Assembly (NCBI GenBank): GCA_018343915.1
Contig: JABRWF010000003.1
Span: forward strand, 3,968,001 to 4,032,000
DNA from: Agroathelia rolfsii
Lineage: Eukaryota; Basidiomycota; Agaricomycetes; Amylocorticiales; Amylocorticiaceae
Direction of reading: 5' to 3'
DNA length: 64,000 nt
The position numbers and the translations under genes are program-made. Positions 35,360-47,248 of the stretch are shown here, in pieces (positions within the stretch are counted from its first letter, which is position 1; every line of letters begins with the position of its first letter). The notes under the pieces were generated by a model. That model made no database searches and had not been told where the DNA came from. It worked only from the letters and a program-made list of their open reading frames with translations.

Positions 35360-37672
35360 TTACCATGTAACCTCGGCGTCGGAGACAGCATCGTAGAACT
35401 TGTCATTAGTAAGAGTAGAGAGTGCGCTCGCCGGGCGCGAAGGGGGCATGATGCGCGCCTTGGCCAATTCCGCACCGACATCGACGAAATCCCTTCCAGG
35501 GCTCTCCGGGCTCCTGTTAGCAACAGAATCCTTACTATCCTTCTTCCCATCACCCTTCAAACCTGTACCGTTCGTGGAAGCATTCTTGCCGTCATCCTTC
35601 TTGGCGGTCTTATCCTTCGTCGCTTTGTCCGTATCGAGTAAAGACGCCACATCGTTTGTATGATCATCGGGAACGAGAGTAGGCGTAGGGGACGACCCGA
35701 CGATGGTATAGTCCGTATCCAGTGCGTCGCCGCTGCCCGGCACTGCCGCTGCTGCCTGTTTCACATCTCCGTTTTCTTTATGTACACTACCACTCTCCCC
35801 TTTCTTCAGACCCGTACCCGCCGAACCCTGAACATCACTAGCACCCTTCGCCTTTGCCGCACCATCCTTCTCACTTCCCAAGGGCACTGATGCTGGATTT
35901 GTTTCCGGTCTTCTTTTTCTTCTTTGTTTTTCCTCCGCTGACAGACTCGGTGTCGTCGTCGGCTCCTGTGGTGAGGGCAGTATCGAGCTTGCCTTCTGCG
36001 CTAAGCGCTCCTGTAGTGTCAATTTTCGGGAGTTCTGTGCCGGGCTCATTGACGACGGTGGGAGTGTCGGATTCAGTTCCGTCCTTGTGTTCAGACGCAA
36101 GTTTTGTTGCTGCTGTTGTGGGAGCCGATTCGGTTCCTGTAAGAGGAAAGGCATCAGTAAGTTGACCAATGAAGCAAGGACGACGGGTTGGGCACCGTGA
36201 CTGAGCTACCTGTTGTGGTTTTGTTATCCACAGGCTTCTCATTCTCCTTCATTGGCAACACCGGAGGAGCATCCGCGGGCTTGTCAGACGACTTGTCTGA
36301 TGCCGATGGGGCAGCCTGCTGCTGAGTCGCCTGCGGTTGAGACCACAGATCGTTAGACTGCAGAGGGTCCTCAGTCGGCTTCTTGTCGTTGTTTGACGAC
36401 TTGCTACCCATGAGGTTAGAGAAAGCGCCAGTGAGGCTGGACATCGGCCCTTCAGAAGACTTGCGAGTGTGCGTCTGAGGAGGAGCAGGTTGCGTCTCAG
36501 GCTGCTTAGCGGTGGTTACAGCTGCCGTGAGGCGGTCCTGAACCGGGGCGTAAGCGCTACTGTTGCCGTTCCGGGTTGGTGATGTAAAAGATGGAAATGG
36601 CTGCATAGGAGGCTGAGATGGCGGCGGTGTGAAAATCTCTCGCTGCGGCGGTGGCGGTGGAGACTGGATCGGGGCCGGGATGTTCGGGTGACCGTTAAAA
36701 GAAGTGTTGTAGCCATTCATGGGCTTGGGCGCAACTGGAGCAGGTGTAGGGGACGGCATGCGGGGAAGATTGGTGGAGCCGCCTGCACGCCAGATGGTGG
36801 AAGACGCATGAGGGGAGGTTTGAATCAGAGGCGGAAGACTCCTCGGATGTGAAGCCATCTCTGGCAGCGGTTCAGTCGTGATCTTGAAGATCTGGAAGAT
36901 GATCATCTGCAGGTCCTCAAGACCCAATCCAGCAGCTGAAGGGGAGCGGACGCCCTCTGCAGAAGGAGAAGCACGTGCGACCTCACGTGCCCTGGCAATA
37001 AGCAGGGCGGTGCGAAGGCCGAGGGATTCACCCTCATCGTCTGTCAAAGGCTCAGGCCGAGAACAGACCGCAGCAAAGGCGGGGATAAGGTATCGGTCGT
37101 CAACCCCATATCTCTGGTAGAGCGAAATCTTGGGGACGTGGTCGATGACCTTCTTCTCCAGCTCACGAACACTCAGAGCGTAGACTTGAGCGAACTGCCA
37201 CTGGTAGGCTAGGCGGAGGATATCTGCCCAGTCCTCAACTTCCCTGTCGTACAACGAATACAAACTATATGTCGAATAACGACTTGATCAGACTCGATCT
37301 GAACATCGTCTGTAAGAATTGCACTCACGGATTGTAAAACACCCATAGGAACTTCTCGAACTCCTCACTGCCAACACCATCAAGGTGGAAAGCGTTGGCG
37401 TCGTCCGTACCCACCTGAGGCTGTCCTGGTGACAGACCATTCAGATGTGTTTGGAAGTAGGCGCTCTCGCGTTCGAAGAAATAACGATGGACCCTAAAGA
37501 GACAATCACCAGCCTATATGGGCCATGTGCGTGATGTTAATGTGAATGTTCATCTCATGAATACAGCGTGGAAGGCGGGAAATGAAGCACGTACGAGAAA
37601 AGTGACGTCTCCACCCCGAATATAGTACTCTGCGTGCCTGCGCAGCTTAGCGATTTTTGCGTGTCCAGACAT
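35360..37672 (-). CDS. BTB/POZ protein with long low-complexity tail
   Basis: The start is the ATG at 37672 (MSGHAKIAKLRRHAEYYIRG). The first exons (37672-37595, then from 37513) encode the BTB core: GGDVTFLAGDCLFRVHRYFF, then ESAYFQTHL and EEFEKFLWVFYNP. A third exon continues LYSLYDREVEDWADIL and the helical AYQWQFAQVYALSVRELE. After residue ~250 the protein is Pro/Ser/Gln-rich and disordered. The last intron, about 36144-36216, decides the C-terminus. Simple GTAGCT..CAG splicing leads to a Lys-rich end with a stop at 35871. The other frame stays open to 35360 and ends in an ordered-looking PPSRPASALSTLTNDKFYDAVSDAEV. The true 3' end is therefore uncertain; I give the longer extent. Confidence 0.8.
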
Positions 37673-38337
37673 TAGTACAAGTCGTTAAGTACAAAGTAGA
37701 CTGCCCAAGGCAAGCCTGTAGTCGTGAGGGGGGGGGTATGAGGGAGGGAAGAGGAGGTATGGAGCTCAAGAAGAAGCTATGGCGCATCTAGGACCGAGCA
37801 AGGGTGTATTTGAAGGAGCTCGGATATACGGACACGTGTTGGGCGCATGGATGATTATGATCAAATCCAGGGAAGAATGGCTGGACTTACGGGCATCGGG
37901 AACGACAACGAGGCCAGGACAAATCACGACTTGCCTGCAGGCAGCGCCCTCACCGCGGACGCCGTGATGTCGACCATTGTCCGGACGCAAACACTTGTTG
38001 TTTACATTACTTACTTGTTGTTTGCATTACAATGTTTGTAACACTCAATTCAATACTCTTGTTATTTGTGTACATTCTTTATCCTTATTTGTCGCCCTGT
38101 CTTCGCCTAACACAATAGAGTCATTTCAAAAGCACGCATAGCATTCTGCATGGTAAAATAATATTACACAGGGATATTATTGATTCGCTTTCGGTAGCTT
38201 TTACTTTACTCCATAGCACGGGTCATATCGGTTCTTGCGTCGCTACTTGCTACGATGACAAACAAACCCTCACTTTTTCATGCGTCAGCGCCCGAGCACT
38301 CTAAGCCATCACCATGATACCACAAACGCACCATGCT
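37673..38337. other. Intergenic
   Basis: Promoter of the BTB gene and 3' flank of metallothionein A. No other gene seen. Confidence 0.5.
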
Positions 38338-38515
38338 TTACTTCTTGTTCTCGCAGCCTTCGCAGGCGCATGTGCCTTTATCACACCCACAGTTTGAATT
38401 AGAAGACCCACAAGAGCTAGTCATAGCCAGTTTATGAGCAATACACGACGGCTTCACGAGCGTTGGTACGGAGAAGGCCTTACGTGCAGTTGGTTTGGCA
38501 AGTACAGGCAGCCAT
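38338..38515 (-). CDS. Metallothionein (copy A)
   Basis: Tiny Cys-rich metal-binding protein, too short for ordinary ORF listing. Exon 1 starts at 38515 (MAACTCQTNC). A short intron (GTAAGG..CTAG) interrupts a Thr codon. Exon 2 continues with SCGSSNSNCGCDKGTCACEG and ends CENKK at the stop 38338-38340. The 36-residue product has ten cysteines in CxC and CxxxC patterns and no aromatic residues, the mark of fungal metallothioneins, which buffer Cu, Zn or Cd in the cytosol. A TATAAAAG lies at 38551-38558. It is divergent from, and homologous to, copy B at 40050. Metal preference cannot be told. Confidence 0.85.
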
Positions 38516-38550
38516 GATGAATTGGGGAAACACTCGAGCTCAAGCTGTCT

Positions 38551-38558
38551 CTTTTATA
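38551..38558 (-). promoter_or_regulatory. TATA box of metallothionein A
   Basis: TATAAAAG on the minus strand, 36 nt upstream of the start codon. The leader between the two resembles that of copy B (CTCRAGTG followed by a pyrimidine-rich CC block). Confidence 0.6.
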
Positions 38559-40003
38559 ACGCCCAAACCCCCAAGCTCAGTGTCTGCATATTCAAAGTCA
38601 TACCCATCGCCGACGGGTCATGGTTGTAACTGTGGAGAACGATGGTGGTGCCTCTGCATTACACTCATACATCACCACCATTATGATGTGTTTACTCTAT
38701 TGGTGACGCACATACACACTGTCTATGCTCTAGGTATGGGTTGAGCACAAGACTAAGCATGTCAGCTGTCTCTCCCCTCTCTGGGACAATGCGAACCTCG
38801 GAATCTTCAGCATACAACTGTTGGTCGTCCACTGTTACCCATGCCATCCGGCTTGAAACTTTCATCTCAGAGACTCGACAGCGCTACTGTTAGACCTTGT
38901 AATTTGACGTCTTTTTGGGTCTATCATCACATATTTCGCAAGCTCTTATGACGCTGAATCATTTCACCCATGGCAGATGAGGGACTTGATATATCAAAGT
39001 TTGGTACTCGGCACCGGGTCATGCATGTCACCCCATACCAGCTGTCGTGTTGATAATCAAATTGAGTGGAGACGGAGCAAATTCCAGGCCTTTATTCGAC
39101 TCACCGTAACATACTGATGTTCAAGTACTCAAGGGTTATGCCGCTACTGTTGCAATTGAGCATAGCACTCGCATACCCCTATGTCATCTGGTGCATCTTC
39201 GGCCGAGTCATTTCATGAATTCTAAGGAACGGAACAGGGGTGTGTTCTGGAAGTTGCCAGCATTCAACGCGAATGTACCGACGATTGATAACATTTAACG
39301 GAAGTATGCGATGGCACTGCATTGTATGTTAGTAATTGAGTGCTTGAGTGTGAGCCCTAGTCAGCAGCGACCTCCAGCATGATTGTAGAGAGATAACGAG
39401 ACTTTGGCTGGTAGTCGAAGCTCCCCCAATATGCTTGTTTGCCCTAGATTGTGGACAGCTCTGCGCAAGTGACATTGCCCGTATTTCAAATTACCTGCGA
39501 TATGCAAATTGATTCGATCAATCAAGTCATTGATTAAAGTCACGACCCCGCAAAGCCAAACAAACGAATCTATATTCGGATTGATCCTATCAACTGTCAT
39601 TTGCGCCCTAATCCACCAATATGGCTACGAGTCCCTACCATAAACAGGACATTTGGACAGGAAGAGAGGCAACGGGCTCTAGGCAAAGCAAGAGCTTGAT
39701 AAGGATAAAACGGCTCCTGAGTCAAGAATAGCGTGAATAGGACCTCGATGGATGATATCGAGCTGTGTTTGGTAGGGTCAAGTGAGATATAATACTCCTG
39801 CTTATCCTGTCCCCCAAAAGATTGTTGCATGATGCTGAACGCGCATCATTGCGGCATGCCAATGATCCGAGTTAACTGTATACACTCATCATTTCCTGCG
39901 CCTCAGATGGATAGGGGCCCAAGCACTCAAGCTCAAGCATATCCTAGTAGAAGTGTGTTATTTGCGAGGGGATGGTAGCTTACAGTGCAGAGACTGCTAA
40001 ACG

Positions 40004-40010
40004 TATAAAG
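40004..40010 (+). promoter_or_regulatory. TATA box of metallothionein B
   Basis: TATAAAG 40 nt upstream of the ATG at 40050, matching the position in copy A. Confidence 0.6.
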
Positions 40011-40049
40011 AGGGCGATGGATGCGTTCTCAAGTGCTCTCCAACTCACC

Positions 40050-40277
40050 ATGGCTGCCTGTGCTTGTCAAACCAACTGCAAGTGAGCCCTAGCTTTAACA
40101 CTATTCCACATCGTAACATATTGTGCTTATTGAATATGTTTTAGCACCTGCGGATCTTCCTCCAACTGCGCCTGCGCACAGGGCACCTGCTCTTGCAATG
40201 GCTGCAAGAATAAGGTCAGTCAATGTCTATTCTAAAATTCCGTGTGAACTATCGCTAACGAAGATCGTGAATAGTAA
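40050..40277 (+). CDS. Metallothionein (copy B)
   Basis: Exon 1, 40050-40081, encodes MAACACQTNC plus two bases of the next codon. Exon 2, 40145-40214, continues with TCGSSSNCACAQGTCSCNGC and then KNK. A second intron (GTCAGT..ATAG) brings a stop at 40275-40277. If unspliced, the protein gains a few residues and stops soon after. The product of about 34 residues has ten cysteines in the same pattern as copy A and nearly the same first exon, so the pair is an inverted duplication. Role: cytosolic binding of Cu, Zn or Cd, by family. The 3' end is the least certain part. Confidence 0.84.
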
Positions 40278-41375
40278 ATTATAGATACAATTAGCTTGTT
40301 CTTCGCATCGAGTAATCTTGACCAACGTTTCTGTGTATGACTGTGCTCTGGGATCGATGCCAAATGCAAATAATGTAACCATACTGAAAACCCTATATTT
40401 GAATTGTAATCCGAGATTGGCAGAACACTGATGTTTCGTTCGATATAACTGAAGGATTATGGATGTGATTCTATGGTCAAGATCTACTTGCTAGCCGGTC
40501 TGCATCAGGCCATCGATCGGTACAAGCAAGGATATAATTGCCAAGTATTGTAATTAGGTAGCCAGTAAAACGAATGCCAATCAACCAGTTTGGGTTTGCA
40601 GTGAAGCAACACCAGTGCTATAACTGCAGCTTCGAAACTGCGGCTGCTAAATACGGTATGATCGGACCGGATAGGATTTGGCCAGCCTGAGCAGCGCTAG
40701 AAGAACTGCTGGAAGTCTTTGCTCCAACCGCAGATTGCCGTATAGTGACGATATGGATCTATTACACCCAAGTTGTCGGCGATAGAAATAGCAACATTTG
40801 TAAATCGGAACATGCCATAGTGGAAGACCAGAGACTAGTGGAAGTTAGCCATACTGGCTTGGTGGCACCGTGACTAAACACATCTCAGTGGGGATTCTGG
40901 AGATGCTTAATTTGAAACATTGAGAGAGTATTTTCCTATCATGTGCAATCGGCTCGCGAATATCAGTGAACATTTGGAAGAACCGAACGCGATTTCTCCA
41001 AAAGTGCGACGTTCCGTAACACTCCTGTTAGGGACTTGTAAGAAAGCCCCTACTGAATTGTAAGTCAAGGCATACCCCCCCTTAGATTACAATTGAGTCT
41101 TACCTGTTTGGGATTTTCTAACTTCTATTGCATCATACTGCATCTGGCCATCTGTCGAGCTCACCCCCTAAAGAACTCCTAAATGGCTACCTGGCGCCTT
41201 TCTGACGTTGGCGTTAACGTCGGTTAAAGAGATCCTCCAGACACAGCATAATTTCCTTGGTTTCATACACCACTACTACTGCTACAGAATCCTCTCGAAA
41301 CCGTCCAAAATTCGGCTCAGACTGCTCGCATAGTAATCTCAAACACGCTCCTTCGTCATTGGATTCGGAACACTC
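40278..41375. other. Intergenic
   Basis: About 1.1 kb without a recognisable gene. Confidence 0.5.
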
Positions 41376-42385
41376 ATGGCTCGCGGTGGCTTCTTTACTC
41401 ACCATAAAGCAATCTCCGTTTTTACTGTTCTATTTCACCTGTTAGCCTTTATCCTTCTCTTGCTTGTCGGGATTTCCCTCCCAATTGTCAAGCCTGTTTA
41501 CCTCCTGAGTCTCCAAGCAAAACTCAGTGAGAATGCGATTGCAACAGATGTTGCGACTCAGTTGAGATTTGGTGTATGGGGTGTTTGTGCAACAAGGTTG
41601 GTAGCTGAAATAACACCTCTACCTGTATGTGGGCGGCGAGGCTGACTCTGCATCATGATAATGTAGTGTATTAGACGCCCCTACGATTTTCACCAATACA
41701 GGTCAATGCTATGGTCCGCAACTGGGTATGCATTTGCTTGAACCGCAAGATCTCCAAGTTTTCCTCGTTGACATAGTTTCTTAGGTTACACGGTTCCAGC
41801 TGTTATCCTCAACCTCGTTGGTATATCTCAGAACATAGCCGACGCCGCATTCACGCTCCTCAAGACTGTCCTCGTCTTGCACCTCGTTGCAGCTGGTTTA
41901 GCACTGGTTTCCCTCCTCTTTTGTTTATTCCTTGCTTCTGAAGCCTTGTCCATTGTGTGTCATGACCTCGTTTACCCGCCTATAAACTTATTCAACTCAT
42001 TTACACCTCCTTTCCCTTCCTTTCTAGATTTCCCTCATTTTCTCCATATTCACCAGCGTTATCGCGTCCGCCATATTCGCCGTCGACCTCGCGTTAGTCA
42101 TTGTTGCGCGAGAAAAAATTAAGAGTCTTGCCGGACTTGAATTTACACTTGGTTTTGGGAACGGTATCTGGATGGTACTTGTTGCCGTCATTTTCTCTTG
42201 GTTAGGCGTCATTCTCCTAAGTGTTAGAACGTGTTATTGCTGTGGTGTAGGACGCAAATACAATGAGTGGTGCGTTTTCACCATAAGCTGCTCTCTTCTT
42301 GGAATACTTTCTTCGGTTCAAGCTAACGTCTTTCGGCATGATCAGGTATAGTGAGAAACATATAGAAGATAGTGACGATGGCTAA
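41376..42385 (+). CDS. SUR7/PalI family membrane protein
   Basis: Four-TM protein of the SUR7/Rim9 (PalI) family, which acts at the plasma membrane in eisosome organisation or ambient-pH signalling. Five exons run from 41376 to the stop at 42383-42385. The first TM is VFTVLFHLLAFILLLLVGIS. The extracellular loop has the family's FGVWGVCAT and, after splicing, GQCYGPQLGY with its Cys. TM2 to TM4 follow (VLHLVAAGLALVSLLFCLFL, then LIFSIFTSVIASAIFAVDLA, then WMVLVAVIFSWLGVILLSV). A short cytosolic end reads NEWYSEKHIEDSDDG. Length and order fit the family. Which branch, SUR7 or PalI, is not resolved. Confidence 0.88.
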
Positions 42386-42658
42386 GGAACTCCCCAGAAC
42401 TGACATGCATGCATAAAACATACAACTGAATTGACACCTCTCTTGACTTCTTCCTTCCTTCCATCTTCCGCGCTATACCTTCTTGGAACATACAACTGCA
42501 GATCTCTTTTTCTTTGATGCATGCACATACCCCACCCTCTCATCCTCTTGATATTAATAGTTCTTGAATGTACGAAAGTAATGGTGATAATGATATAATT
42601 CCATTTAAGGTTCTTCAGTGAACGCCATACGTTGGTGGTGTACATTGTTAATATGCTT

Positions 42659-43422
42659 CTAACCCTTCCACAGTCGACAACCAGCTTTATCTAACGCCTT
42701 CTTGACGGGTTTATCGCGTATATTGGGTGCAAGAGCAAGGCAAGTAGGCACGTTCTCCGGTTGCTCTATCCATAGATGATGCGGGATATCATTTGTCTGG
42801 AGAGTAGATGACAACTTTTGCAGGGCTGATGCATCTGATACCTAGAAAATCCGGAAATGCAATCGGAGGTCCAGTAAGTGTACAATATATTTTGCGTGGA
42901 GAATTTTGGTTGGTATACCTGAAGGACCACCTGAAACCGCATTCGGGTGTAAACATACGAGTAGAAACAGAAACAGAGTATAGACATTGGCAACCTTACG
43001 CATGGATTTTAGTTCTTCTAGGTACTTGATGGTTTGAGGGCGATTCCGAGTCTCATGGAGGACCTAACAAATGATTGGTACATATCCTAGCAAGAGATCA
43101 TGATTGATGATGTAGCCAGAGAGTCGACGTACAGCGGTGGAAGCATGAGCGACCTGGGCCATTAGTGGTCCAACACCCCAGCCCTCCATCTATTTAGATA
43201 AAGACAAGTGGGATGAAAACACAGAGAGCCGCAGGTTGACACCCGTTGGATTTTCTATGCAGTATAGAGACTAACATCTAGGAGATCGCGCCGGACAACG
43301 ATCTGCATCACGAGTAGAGCGCTGTCTTCATTCGAATCTGGTGTTGTTGGTTCTGCACTGGCTACATCTCCAGGACTAGCGCCAGTAGTGTTGGGAGTAG
43401 CGTTTGCATCTGTAGTTGACAT
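42659..43422 (-). CDS. PTRHD1-like peptidyl-tRNA hydrolase family protein
   Basis: Start at 43422 (MSTTDANATPN); upstream codons in frame lack an ATG. Exons encode a variable N-terminus, ALLVMQIVVRRDLL, EGWGVGPLMAQVAHAS, LHETRNRPQTIKYLEEL, and a final exon with HHLWIEQPENVPTCLALAP and stop at 42659. MQxVVRRDL, the QVAHAS helix and the PENVPTCLAL block are features of the PTH2-fold PTRHD1 group. Family members are presumed to hydrolyse or bind peptidyl-tRNA, although activity of the PTRHD1 group is not firmly established. It ends convergently with the SUR7-like gene and is divergent from the cupin gene, 291 bp away. Confidence 0.85.
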
Positions 43423-43713
43423 TCCTTTTTGATCGAAGCTTGTATCCAAGCCTGAGAGAGGTCGAAGACCAAATCTTGAGGCAGCCTGTCCGCGACCACA
43501 GGATAAAACTAACAAGCGTAGTGCCAGTGGATATTACAATGCTAATTGTAGTCGTGTATTTGGTGGTGGTTATGTTGTAATGGACTAGGTTCCGAAGTAG
43601 ATGCTATCCGAGTCGAAGCACCCGATTAACCTGAATGTATGACGAGGGTGTGAAGAGATTTGTGTTCATCCATCTGTCCCCCACAACTTGAATGACATCA
43701 CAACACCATATTA

Positions 43714-44435
43714 TTGAAACCACTCACTACCCGATGTAACACATATGCACCTCTTTCTCTCAACAGCACTTGCATGCTCAGGTCTACAATACTCAGAAGA
43801 AAACCAACTGTTGCCTTACTGAAAGCTCCTAAACCTCACGGTCTATCGACAATGTCCACACATTCTACGGAGTCACATATCATCCCATCTCATGCCGAGA
43901 TACCCAACTGCCAGGGCCACAATCTCCCGCTAGTAATATTCAGACAGGCCTTGCAAAAATCCGACGTGTCTGCGGATGCATTTGAAACATTGTTATCCAA
44001 GAATGATTGGGCTCCTCAATGGAGATTTGGAATGTATTCATGTAAGTCTAGCTAAGCCCTTTCAGGGTATTTACGTTGTCCAGTACTCATGCGAAGATGC
44101 ATACAGACTCCCATTTCCACTCTACGACGCCTGAAGCTCTGGGTGTCTTCCAAGGCTCCGCGACTCTTCTCTTTGGTGACGATCACAATCCCCAGGGATT
44201 AAAAACGGATGTGCAAGCAGGAGATGTCATTCTTATTCCGCCTGGAGTTGCCCATCGAAATCTGGAAATGCGCGATCATTTCCAAATGGTTGGGTCTTAT
44301 CCAAACGGAAAACAATGGGATATGTGTCGTGGTGGTGAAGACGGTGCCGAGTCGCGATGCAAAGAGACGGCGGCCGAAGTGAATGAATGGAAGAATCCTG
44401 TAACAGGAAACACTAATGGTCCTTGGTGGAAGTAA
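43714..44435 (+). CDS. Cupin-fold (RmlC-like) protein
   Basis: Two exons, 43714-44041 and 44107-44435, joining FGMYS to YSHFHSTTPEALGVFQG. The fold shows HFHSTTPEALGVFQGSATLL and GDVILIPPGVAHRN, the usual cupin motif positions, with His and Glu able to bind a metal. The C-terminus ends NEWKNPVTGNTNGPWWK. It resembles the small YjlB-type cupins of unknown enzymatic role. The first ATG gives a basic N-terminus that could be a mitochondrial presequence. A second in-frame ATG (MSTHSTESHIIPSH) would remove it. Function is not assigned. Confidence 0.82.
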
Positions 44436-44654
44436 AGATTTACTATAGCACATCTTGAACAAAGAATATCGTATGACTGCGAACAATTATAACATGACTG
44501 TGAGTGTATGCGTTTCGGGCTGTGCGTCGGAGATTCATTTCAATCACTCCTGATGCGCTTGACGTGTAAGAGCTGTGACATCAGCTGGCTCTCGTCAGCC
44601 GCTTTCAAGTTCTGCACACACTGACATAAAGTAACACAGGGATCGCAATAATTA

Positions 44655-46024
44655 ATGGCCAGCGCAACTTCTTCCTCAGGCACTCCTTACACCGAGAACT
44701 GGATTCCAGGCCCCTCTGGAATCAATTTCTACACTCGTACATATATACCGCCCCCTTCTGAACTTAGTTCGCCTCCGCATGGGGTGCTTGTCATCGTACA
44801 TGGCTTCGCAGACCAAGTTGGCCGCTCTGAATATGTGCATGCCGCTTTTGCACGCAAGGGTTTTGTAGTATTCTCTTATGATCAGCGTGGGTTTGGACGC
44901 ACTGCGCTCGACAAGGAGCATAAGAGCAAAGAGAGCAAGTATGGAAAGACTTCTTGGCCAGAACAATTTGGAGACATAGAATGGGCAATTGAACAGGGCC
45001 GTAAGGCTGCTGGCGGGGGAAATCTACCTGTATTCATAGTTGGACACTCCATGGTATGTTGACTCGTGTTTATGATCTGATCACTTAGAAGGGGGCTTAA
45101 ATGGAAATTACGTGGGTAATAGGGTGGCGGCTTGGTTCTTGGTTTCCCAACACGTACGACTGCCCCACCCTCGAAGACAGTGGTGAATCTTTTGGCTGGC
45201 GTTATCTCTAACAGCCCTCTTCTCCATTTGACGCATCCGACCCCAAGTTTCCTTCGTTGGGTGGGAGCCAAACTGGCCTTAGCATTCCCTACCCTCAGTT
45301 TCCCCGCAGGCGTAGACGTTAACGTATGTACACTATTATTTTCTTTAATACTTGAAATCATCCAGTAGATCATCGGCTCTAATATCGTAAATGTAGAAAC
45401 TATCCCATGATCCTGCTGTAGCAGAAGCTAATGCCAACGATCCTCTTATTAAACGGCATGGAACTTTACGCGGACTCAATGATATGCTCAATGGCGTGAG
45501 TTTTCTCATCATCTTGACGTAGAAAAACATTCTGACACCATAAAGGGCGAGGAAATTGTCGAGGAAGGATACAAGCATTGGCCGCCCACACTCCCAGTAT
45601 GTGCTCTTACGACCCAAGACAGGTTCCTAGCTTCTTATTCCTACCCTATTATGTGCAGCTATTGCTGGTTCATGGCACGGCCGACGAGGTGAGTTGTTGT
45701 TCAAGCCATCTCTAGATCTTAGCTCATTTGTTGTCTCTTAATTCGTAGATCACATCACCCAAGATAACGCAGGCACTGTTTGACAAAGTTGGCGCCGATG
45801 ATAAAGAGATATTCACATATGAGGTAGTAACCATCTCCTCCAACTCATTTCGCACGGATGGCTTACATGTTTGGATTGACCAGGGTGGTTATCACGAGCT
45901 CCATAATGAACCGGAGTTCAGAGATAGATGGGTTGACGACTGCTCTAAATGGATGGAGAAACGCGCAGAGCTGTGGCGTCAAGGATCGAAGCAGTGGCCG
46001 CCGGAGACGTCCTCCAAGTTGTAG
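44655..46024 (+). CDS. Alpha/beta hydrolase, monoacylglycerol lipase-like (Yju3 type)
   Basis: Six or more exons starting at 44655. The oxyanion region is VLVIVHGFADQVGRSEYV. The nucleophile elbow GHSMGGG is formed across the first intron (45054-45122). Exons 45123-45323 and 45397-45495 have exact codon lengths. Asp is in LLLVHGTADEI and the catalytic His in GGYHELHNEPE, completing the Ser-Asp-His triad. The family cleaves monoglycerides to glycerol and fatty acid on lipid droplets or ER. The end is at 46022-46024, convergent with the clathrin light chain gene 233 bp away. The family is sure; substrate specificity is inferred. Confidence 0.9.
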
Positions 46025-46257
46025 GGTTTTATTAATAAGATATGCATTTTTGATAGCTTAAACCGTGGAAAGAAATTGGATCTTCTTTTTAATACCTGTA
46101 TGATTATCGATGCAAATAAATCATTTCATAGTCCGTAGAAGGGGTTCAAAATCAAATCCAGAGCATGATACTATCGTGATGTAAGTGCTGCACGGTCAAT
46201 TAAGTGGGCCTGTGCACACATCCATCCGGGCCCGAGGGTATTATGATATTACATCGT

Positions 46258-47248
46258 CTAGTATCCTGCAGCACCAGGAGCAGATGCGCCCTCACGCTTG
46301 AGACGCAATAGCACTTCTTTGAATCGTGTAAGATCTGTAGTGCCGGCTCCTGTCCGGGCAAGCGTCTTGCTCTGAGAGTTTTGCAACTCGACAAGCTCGG
46401 CTATCCGCTCCCATGTCGTGCCAGCCGTAAGGGAGTCCTGGATTTTCTGAAGATACTCTGCCTCGCTCTCTCTAGCAGGAGATACACGGTCAGCACAATT
46501 TCAAGTGACAAGATCATAAAAAGTATGAAATTTACTTGTTCTCCCGGATAGTACGCTCCTTCTTTTTTGCATAATTCTCGTAGAACTCGTCAATGGCACG
46601 CTCTGCGCGACCGATAGTTTCCTGTCGTTTGGCTTCGCTCGCTTCATCACGAGCACGGATTTCTTCGGCCTGTGTCTCACGCCATTGTCTAATGAAAATC
46701 AAGTCTTTGAGCAAGCAAGATTAATCTCGGAAATGATGGTATTTCTCTACTTGATCACTTCGGGCTCCTCCTCTTCTAGAGGCTGGTTCAGGATTGGTGT
46801 GGCGTGGAACGCTGATTGTTGAGGTTGAGGCGCAAACGTAGGCGTAGCATTGAACGCCGGCTGGCTGGGAGGCGAGAATGCTGGCGGTTCCTAGGTAATC
46901 ATAAACGTTTAGAAAGCTCTCTTTGGGGGACACCGGATGGATGATATGCAATACCTGGGGTATTTCGATGTCTGGGAACTCGTTTTCGAATTTCTCGATT
47001 TCGTCATCGCCTGTGACTTTGACATCTCGCATCTGTTGGACCGGTGGTTCTATATCAAAGTCATCGAAAGCAAAATTATTCGTGCTTGTGCCAGGACCAG
47101 CGATGGTCGAGTGGGGTGCAGTAGCGAAGTCGCTGCCGTCATCGAGTTCGGGAAAGGCGGACGCGGCGCGGTCGAGATCGATTTCAAGGTTGTTCGTATT
47201 CCCTCCAAACGAGGAGCTGAACTCGCCTCCTAGAATATCGTCAGACAT
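46258..47248 (-). CDS. CLC1: Clathrin light chain
   Basis: Regulatory subunit of clathrin in endocytic and Golgi vesicle coats. Exons from 47248 encode an acidic N-terminus (DDEIEKFENEFPDIEIPQ), matching the conserved light-chain acidic consensus. A Pro/Gln-rich linker follows (QPAFNATPTFAPQPQQ). The heavy-chain-binding coiled coil then spans two exons: WRETQAEEIRARDEASEAKR, then AERAIDEFYENYAKKKERTI and ESEAEYLQKIQDSL. The C-terminal part WERIAELVELQNSQSKT and DLTRFKEVLLRLKREGA is typical. Stop at 46258. It shares a 182-bp divergent promoter with the GEP4 gene. Confidence 0.93.

Larger units (their letters stand above)
38516..40049. other. Shared region between divergent metallothioneins
   Basis: About 1.5 kb holding both metallothionein promoters. 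GCTTGAGCTYGAGTG-like sequence occurs near both genes. No third gene was found. Metal-response sites are expected but I cannot assign one with confidence. Confidence 0.5.

Noticed and set aside
45054..45122. Apparent truncation of the lipase after GHSM
   Set aside because: A 69-nt intron ending AATAG joins GHSM to GGGLVLGF, so the nucleophile elbow is intact.
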